DNA from: Flavimaricola sp.
Lineage (GTDB): Bacteria; Pseudomonadota; Alphaproteobacteria; Rhodobacterales; Rhodobacteraceae
Direction of reading: 5' to 3'
Length of the DNA stretch: 64,000 bases
Assembly: GCA_029255105.1 (NCBI GenBank)
Contig: JAQWWH010000047.1
Span: 1-64,000 of the forward strand
Part shown: positions 61,342-64,000 of the stretch, piece by piece
Layout of the letters: every line of letters starts with the position of its first letter
How positions within the stretch are numbered: position 1 is the stretch's first letter
Notes under the pieces: model-generated
The model's input: only the letters and a program-made list of their open reading frames with translations
Database searches by the model: none
Told to the model about the DNA's origin: nothing
Program-made: the position numbers and the translations under genes

Positions 61342-62910
61342 TTAGTACCAGGCATCCGGCATGGAAGCCTTTTTCCGGGCCATGAAGTCCTGCAACCCGT
61401 CGTCGATCCCTTCGTCAAGGTAGGGCGCCTCGTAGCTGTCGATGACCTGCTTCCATCGGGTTGTTGCCCGGCTCATCGCGTCGCCGCGGCCAGTCTCGTC
61501 CCAGGTTTCCCAAGGGCGATAGTCATCGAGGGCGCTGTCGTAGTAGGCACTTTCGTAGTGGCGCAGGGTATGGGCCGTGCCGAACATATGCGCGCCGGGC
61601 CCCCCCTCCATCAGGGCATCGAGGCCAAGGGTCTCGTCAGTCACCTCCAACCCCTTCATGTAGGCATGCAGCGCCCCGCAAAGATCAGCGTCCAGCACGA
61701 ACTTTTCAAACGACATGGACAAGAGGCCATCGAGGTATCCGGCCGAGTGCAGGACAAAGTTGGCCCCGCATTGCACCGCTGCCATCATCGACATGACAGA
61801 TTGGGACATCGACTGGGCGTCGGGCAGTTTCGAGGTTGAGAAGTTGCCCGAGCAGCGCAGTGGCAGGCTGATCCGACGGGCCAGCTGTCCCATGACAAGG
61901 CTGCCCAGTGCCGGTTCCGGCGTCCCAAAGGTGGGTGAGCCCGAGCGCAAGTCGAGAGAAGACAGAAACGCCGCCAGGATGGCCGGTGCCCCGGGGCGGA
62001 CAAGCTGGGTCAGGGCAACGCCGACCATCGATTCCGCCAGCGATTGGGCGCAAGAGCCCGCCATGGTCACCGGTGTGACCGCCCCGCCCAGAAGGAAGGG
62101 CAAGTGGATCGAGCCTTGACCTGCCGCCGCATAGGTCCGGATGCCCTGCGTCGTCACACCGTCCCAGACCAGTGGCGAGGTCGAGTTGAAGTTGCCAAGG
62201 ATCACGCAATTCTGGTCCACCACATCCGCTCCGAACAGGATACGGCACATCTCGATCGAATCCGCGGCCCGTTCCGGTGCGGTGATCGAGCCCATGAAGG
62301 CGTGGTCAGAATAGCGGATATGGGAATAGACCATATCCAGATGCCGCTTGTTGACCGGGATATCTGTCGGCTCGCAGATGGTCCCGCCCGAATGGTGCAG
62401 CCAGGGCGACGACTGGGCCAGCTTTACCAGCGTCTGAAAGTCGTCGAGCGTCGCGTAGCGCCTGTCGCCGTTCGGGGCCAGCATGAACGGAGAGCCGTAG
62501 GAGGGGGCAAAGACTGTCGCATCCCCGCCGATCTCAACCGTGCGGGCCGGGTTGCGGGCCAGTTGGGTGAACCGGGCCGGGGCGGTCGCGCAAAGGGACC
62601 GGATCAGGCCGGGGGCAAAACGGATGTTCCAGACATTGTCCGATATGACCCGGACTTCGCCGCCCGCCGCCTTGAACAGGGCTACGGTTTCGGGGTCATC
62701 GCGAAACTCGATCCCGATTTCGGCCAGGATGCGGTCGGCAGCCTCTTCGATGCGGACAAGGCTTTCTTCGTCCAGCAGGTCGTAAGTGGGGATGCGCCGG
62801 GTGATATAGGGCACTTCCAGCGTCGGGTTATGGCCATGAGTGGCTGTCCGGGCCGGCTTGCGGGCCTGACGACTGCGCCGTGTTGGCGCGGCTTGTGCTA
62901 TATCGCCCAT
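61342..62910 (-). CDS. MttB-family methyltransferase (non-pyrrolysine)
   Basis: 522-residue member of the trimethylamine methyltransferase superfamily. The family N-terminus is visible (RRIPTYDLLDEESLVRIEEAADRILAEIGIEF), followed by the conserved VKLAQSSPWLHHSGGT and later SQSVMSMMAAVQCGANFVLHSAGYLDGLLSMSFEKFVLDAD. The frame has no internal TAG, so it is a non-pyrrolysine type, related to enzymes that demethylate glycine betaine, carnitine or proline betaine in corrinoid-linked or tetrahydrofolate-linked systems. No corrinoid protein (MttC type) is in the window. AGAGGG precedes the ATG by six bases. It is divergent from a TetR regulator. Confidence 0.92.
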   Translation of the reverse strand: MGDIAQAAPTRRSRQARKPARTATHGHNPTLEVPYITRRIPTYDLLDEESLVRIEEAADRILAEIGIEFRDDPETVALFKAAGGEVRVISDNVWNIRFAPGLIRSLCATAPARFTQLARNPARTVEIGGDATVFAPSYGSPFMLAPNGDRRYATLDDFQTLVKLAQSSPWLHHSGGTICEPTDIPVNKRHLDMVYSHIRYSDHAFMGSITAPERAADSIEMCRILFGADVVDQNCVILGNFNSTSPLVWDGVTTQGIRTYAAAGQGSIHLPFLLGGAVTPVTMAGSCAQSLAESMVGVALTQLVRPGAPAILAAFLSSLDLRSGSPTFGTPEPALGSLVMGQLARRISLPLRCSGNFSTSKLPDAQSMSQSVMSMMAAVQCGANFVLHSAGYLDGLLSMSFEKFVLDADLCGALHAYMKGLEVTDETLGLDALMEGGPGAHMFGTAHTLRHYESAYYDSALDDYRPWETWDETGRGDAMSRATTRWKQVIDSYEAPYLDEGIDDGLQDFMARKKASMPDAWY

Positions 62911-62954
62911 GGTCGACCCTCTATTGTGCGTGGCTGATGGACTGCACCCGAAAA

Positions 62955-62989
62955 CGACACACCTGTCAAGTTAATTGACGCTGGTGTCG
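62955..62989. promoter_or_regulatory. Two-tier dyad in the mttB-like/tetR divergent region (candidate operator)
   Basis: Outer arms CGACAC (62955-62960) and GTGTCG (62984-62989) and inner arms GTCAA (62965-62969) and TTGAC (62975-62979) are each exact inverted repeats and share the same centre at 62972. This nested symmetry fits a TetR-dimer or double-dimer operator. The site lies between the two divergent start codons and could control both. Confidence 0.7.
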
Positions 62990-63034
62990 GAAGCTTTGAT
63001 ATTGCACATAGAGGCGTGCCATCAGGGGACGGCT

Positions 63035-63718
63035 ATGGACGGCAAACCGACCGGTCAAAGAACAGGGCGACAAACAGGGTGGCGGGGGTCGGAAGACCTC
63101 TGGCTCGATGCGGCCTATGCCCTTTTGATCGAAGGCGGCGTGGATGCCGTCAAGGTCATGCCCCTGGCGGAATCGTTGGGGATGTCACGCACCTCGTTCT
63201 ATGGCCATTTTGACAGCCGCGAGGCGCTGCTGGATGCGTTGATCGCCCGCTGGAAGGCCAAGAACACCGGAAACCTCATCGCCCAGACCGAAGCCTATGC
63301 CGAAAGCATGCCAGAGGCCTTGTTCAACCTGTTTGACTGCTGGCTACGCCCGGACCTGTTCGATGCCCGTTTCGACTTTGCAATCCGCACATGGGCGCTG
63401 GGCGACCCCGCCCTCAAGGCGGTGCTGGAAGAGGTTGACCAGCAAAGGATCGAGGCCATCACCGCCATGTTTGCCCGCCATGGCTTTGGTGAAGAACAGG
63501 CAAGGGTCCGGGCCTATGCCGTCTACTATACCCAGATTGGCTATATCTCAATGATGGTGGTCGAGCCGGTCGAACTGCGCATTCAGCGGATGCCGCTATA
63601 TATCGAGACGTTCACCGGCATTCCCCCGACCGAGGCAGAGGTGGCGCGTTTCTCGGCCCGCCACGGCTTTGGTGCGGCTCATGTGCTGGGCGAAGGCGAC
63701 GGTCAGCGCGACCTTTAG
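63035..63718 (+). CDS. TetR/AcrR-family transcriptional regulator
   Basis: 227-residue repressor-type protein. The N-terminal helix-turn-helix is at about residues 25-70, with GGVDAVKVMPLAESLGMSRTSFYGHFDSREALLDAL giving the typical TSFYxHF recognition-helix end. The C-terminal ligand domain is unconserved, with AVYYTQIGYISMMV typical of the later helices. ATG 63035 has AGGGGA (63024-63029) five bases upstream. It probably senses a substrate of the divergent MttB-like pathway. Confidence 0.92.
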   Translation: MDGKPTGQRTGRQTGWRGSEDLWLDAAYALLIEGGVDAVKVMPLAESLGMSRTSFYGHFDSREALLDALIARWKAKNTGNLIAQTEAYAESMPEALFNLFDCWLRPDLFDARFDFAIRTWALGDPALKAVLEEVDQQRIEAITAMFARHGFGEEQARVRAYAVYYTQIGYISMMVVEPVELRIQRMPLYIETFTGIPPTEAEVARFSARHGFGAAHVLGEGDGQRDL

Positions 63719-63772
63719 TGAGCGCGCTGGATCGGGCCCTTTGACCGCCCCAGCCCCCATCGGACTGTCAAA

Positions 63773-63798
63773 GTAAGGTGGGTCCGGACCCACCTTAC
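63773..63798. repeat. Dispersed palindrome, copy 2 (perfect 26-bp)
   Basis: GTAAGGTGGGTCC (63773-63785) and its exact reverse complement GGACCCACCTTAC (63786-63798) form a perfect palindrome with no loop. It sits between the convergent tetR and partial flavoprotein genes. It shares its GGTGGGT core and ACCCACCTTAC right arm with the 59329-59350 element. Confidence 0.9.
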
Positions 63799-63799
63799 C

Positions 63800-64000
63800 T
63801 CATACCTCCTTCATCAGCCGAAGGGCCTCGTAGATCGCGGCGTGGGTGTTGCGACCCGCCACCGCGTCACCGATCCGGTAAAGCTCAAACCCGTCACCGG
63901 TCCAGGGCTGCGGCTTGCCATCGATGAGTGACGCTTGATCCATCTCGCCCTTGTTCAGGGACTGTGGCTTTAGCTCAAAATACAGGTCGTCTAGCGGCAA
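63800..64000 (-). CDS. C-terminal fragment of an NADH:flavin oxidoreductase (right edge)
   Basis: The visible 66 residues are the end of a larger protein whose start lies beyond base 64000. The text DGFELYRIGDAVAGRNTHAAIYEALRLMKEV matches the FAD-binding C-terminus of trimethylamine-dehydrogenase-like flavoproteins (the GDA motif with the FAD-contacting Asp, then helix). A second such enzyme near the first suggests more than one demethylation step. The domain make-up cannot be confirmed from this piece. It ends within a few bases of the 63773 palindrome. Confidence 0.7.
   Translation of the reverse strand: MPLDDLYFELKPQSLNKGEMDQASLIDGKPQPWTGDGFELYRIGDAVAGRNTHAAIYEALRLMKEV

Noticed and set aside
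61342-62910. Pyrrolysine-containing trimethylamine methyltransferase
   Set aside because: No in-frame TAG occurs inside the gene, so it is a non-pyrrolysine family member.
1-64000. CRISPR array, tRNA, rRNA, or intact insertion sequence
   Set aside because: No regularly spaced repeats, no cloverleaf-like or ribosomal RNA sequence and no transposase motifs were seen by eye; short tRNAs could be missed without a scan.

Overview
The window looks like chromosome from a GC-rich alphaproteobacterium, most likely of the Rhodobacteraceae (Roseobacter group). This is inferred from the high GC, the many start/stop-overlapping operons, a TRAP transporter, an NMT1-type ABC transporter, a methylamine-type methyltransferase (MttB family) locus and short GGTGGGT...ACCCACC palindromes between convergent genes. 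No database search was possible; all names rest on motifs read by eye. I saw no rRNA, tRNA, CRISPR array or intact insertion sequence.

Layout. (1) 1-7237, plus strand: a tightly packed operon with an NMT1/SsuABC-type ABC importer (substrate-binding protein cut by the window edge), a cytosine-deaminase-like amidohydrolase, an FAD-linked oxidase, two tandem flavodoxin-fold quinone reductases and a creatininase-family amidohydrolase. It looks like uptake and breakdown of an unidentified nitrogen heterocycle or amide. (2) 7241-16595: a VOC ring-cleaving dioxygenase with an alpha/beta hydrolase, an aldehyde dehydrogenase, a 1-Cys peroxiredoxin, an L,D-transpeptidase, a two-subunit 3-oxoacid CoA-transferase, and a molybdate locus (ModE-like regulator, modABC). 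(3) 16596-17426: about 830 bp without a convincing gene, containing a perfect TATATCC/GGATATA dyad.

(4) 17427-53234: a large polysaccharide locus. The plus-strand half (17427-38857) has an initiating sugar-phosphate transferase, a Wzy/ligase-like membrane protein, glycosyltransferases, a secreted SGNH-glycosidase-RTX protein and a Wzx flippase. It then continues, by 4-bp or 1-bp overlaps, into a 2140-residue type I polyketide synthase (KS-AT-KR-DH-ACP-TE), another glycosyltransferase, and a 1525-residue NRPS-like protein. That protein has a formyltransferase domain, a condensation-like remnant, and a predicted glycine-activating adenylation domain split by a luciferase-like monooxygenase, then a carrier domain. 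A phosphopantetheinyl transferase ends the run. The second half (39084-53234) has a Wzz-type chain-length protein, a convergent CpsD/CapB-like ATPase, a Gfo/Idh/MocA-epimerase fusion plus an unfused pair of the same two families, more glycosyltransferases (including a WecG/TagA type), an SDR, a GMC oxidoreductase and an acyltransferase-SGNH protein. No outer-membrane exporter (Wza/OPX) is visible. The most interesting feature is this PKS plus monooxygenase-interrupted NRPS module wired into a polysaccharide operon; it may make an unusual acyl or aminoacyl decoration, or a glycosylated small molecule.

(5) 53326-58176, minus strand: a TRAP transporter (dctP, dctQ, dctM) followed by an amidase and a 51-residue membrane protein, with a strong hairpin between dctP and dctQ. 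(6) 58542-64000: a beta-hydroxyacid-dehydrogenase-like oxidoreductase preceded by three copies of a 12-bp repeat, a trimethylamine-dehydrogenase-like flavoprotein, an MttB-family methyltransferase divergent from a TetR regulator across a two-tier dyad, and the C-terminal end of another flavin oxidoreductase at the right edge. This end looks like demethylation of a quaternary or tertiary methylamine.
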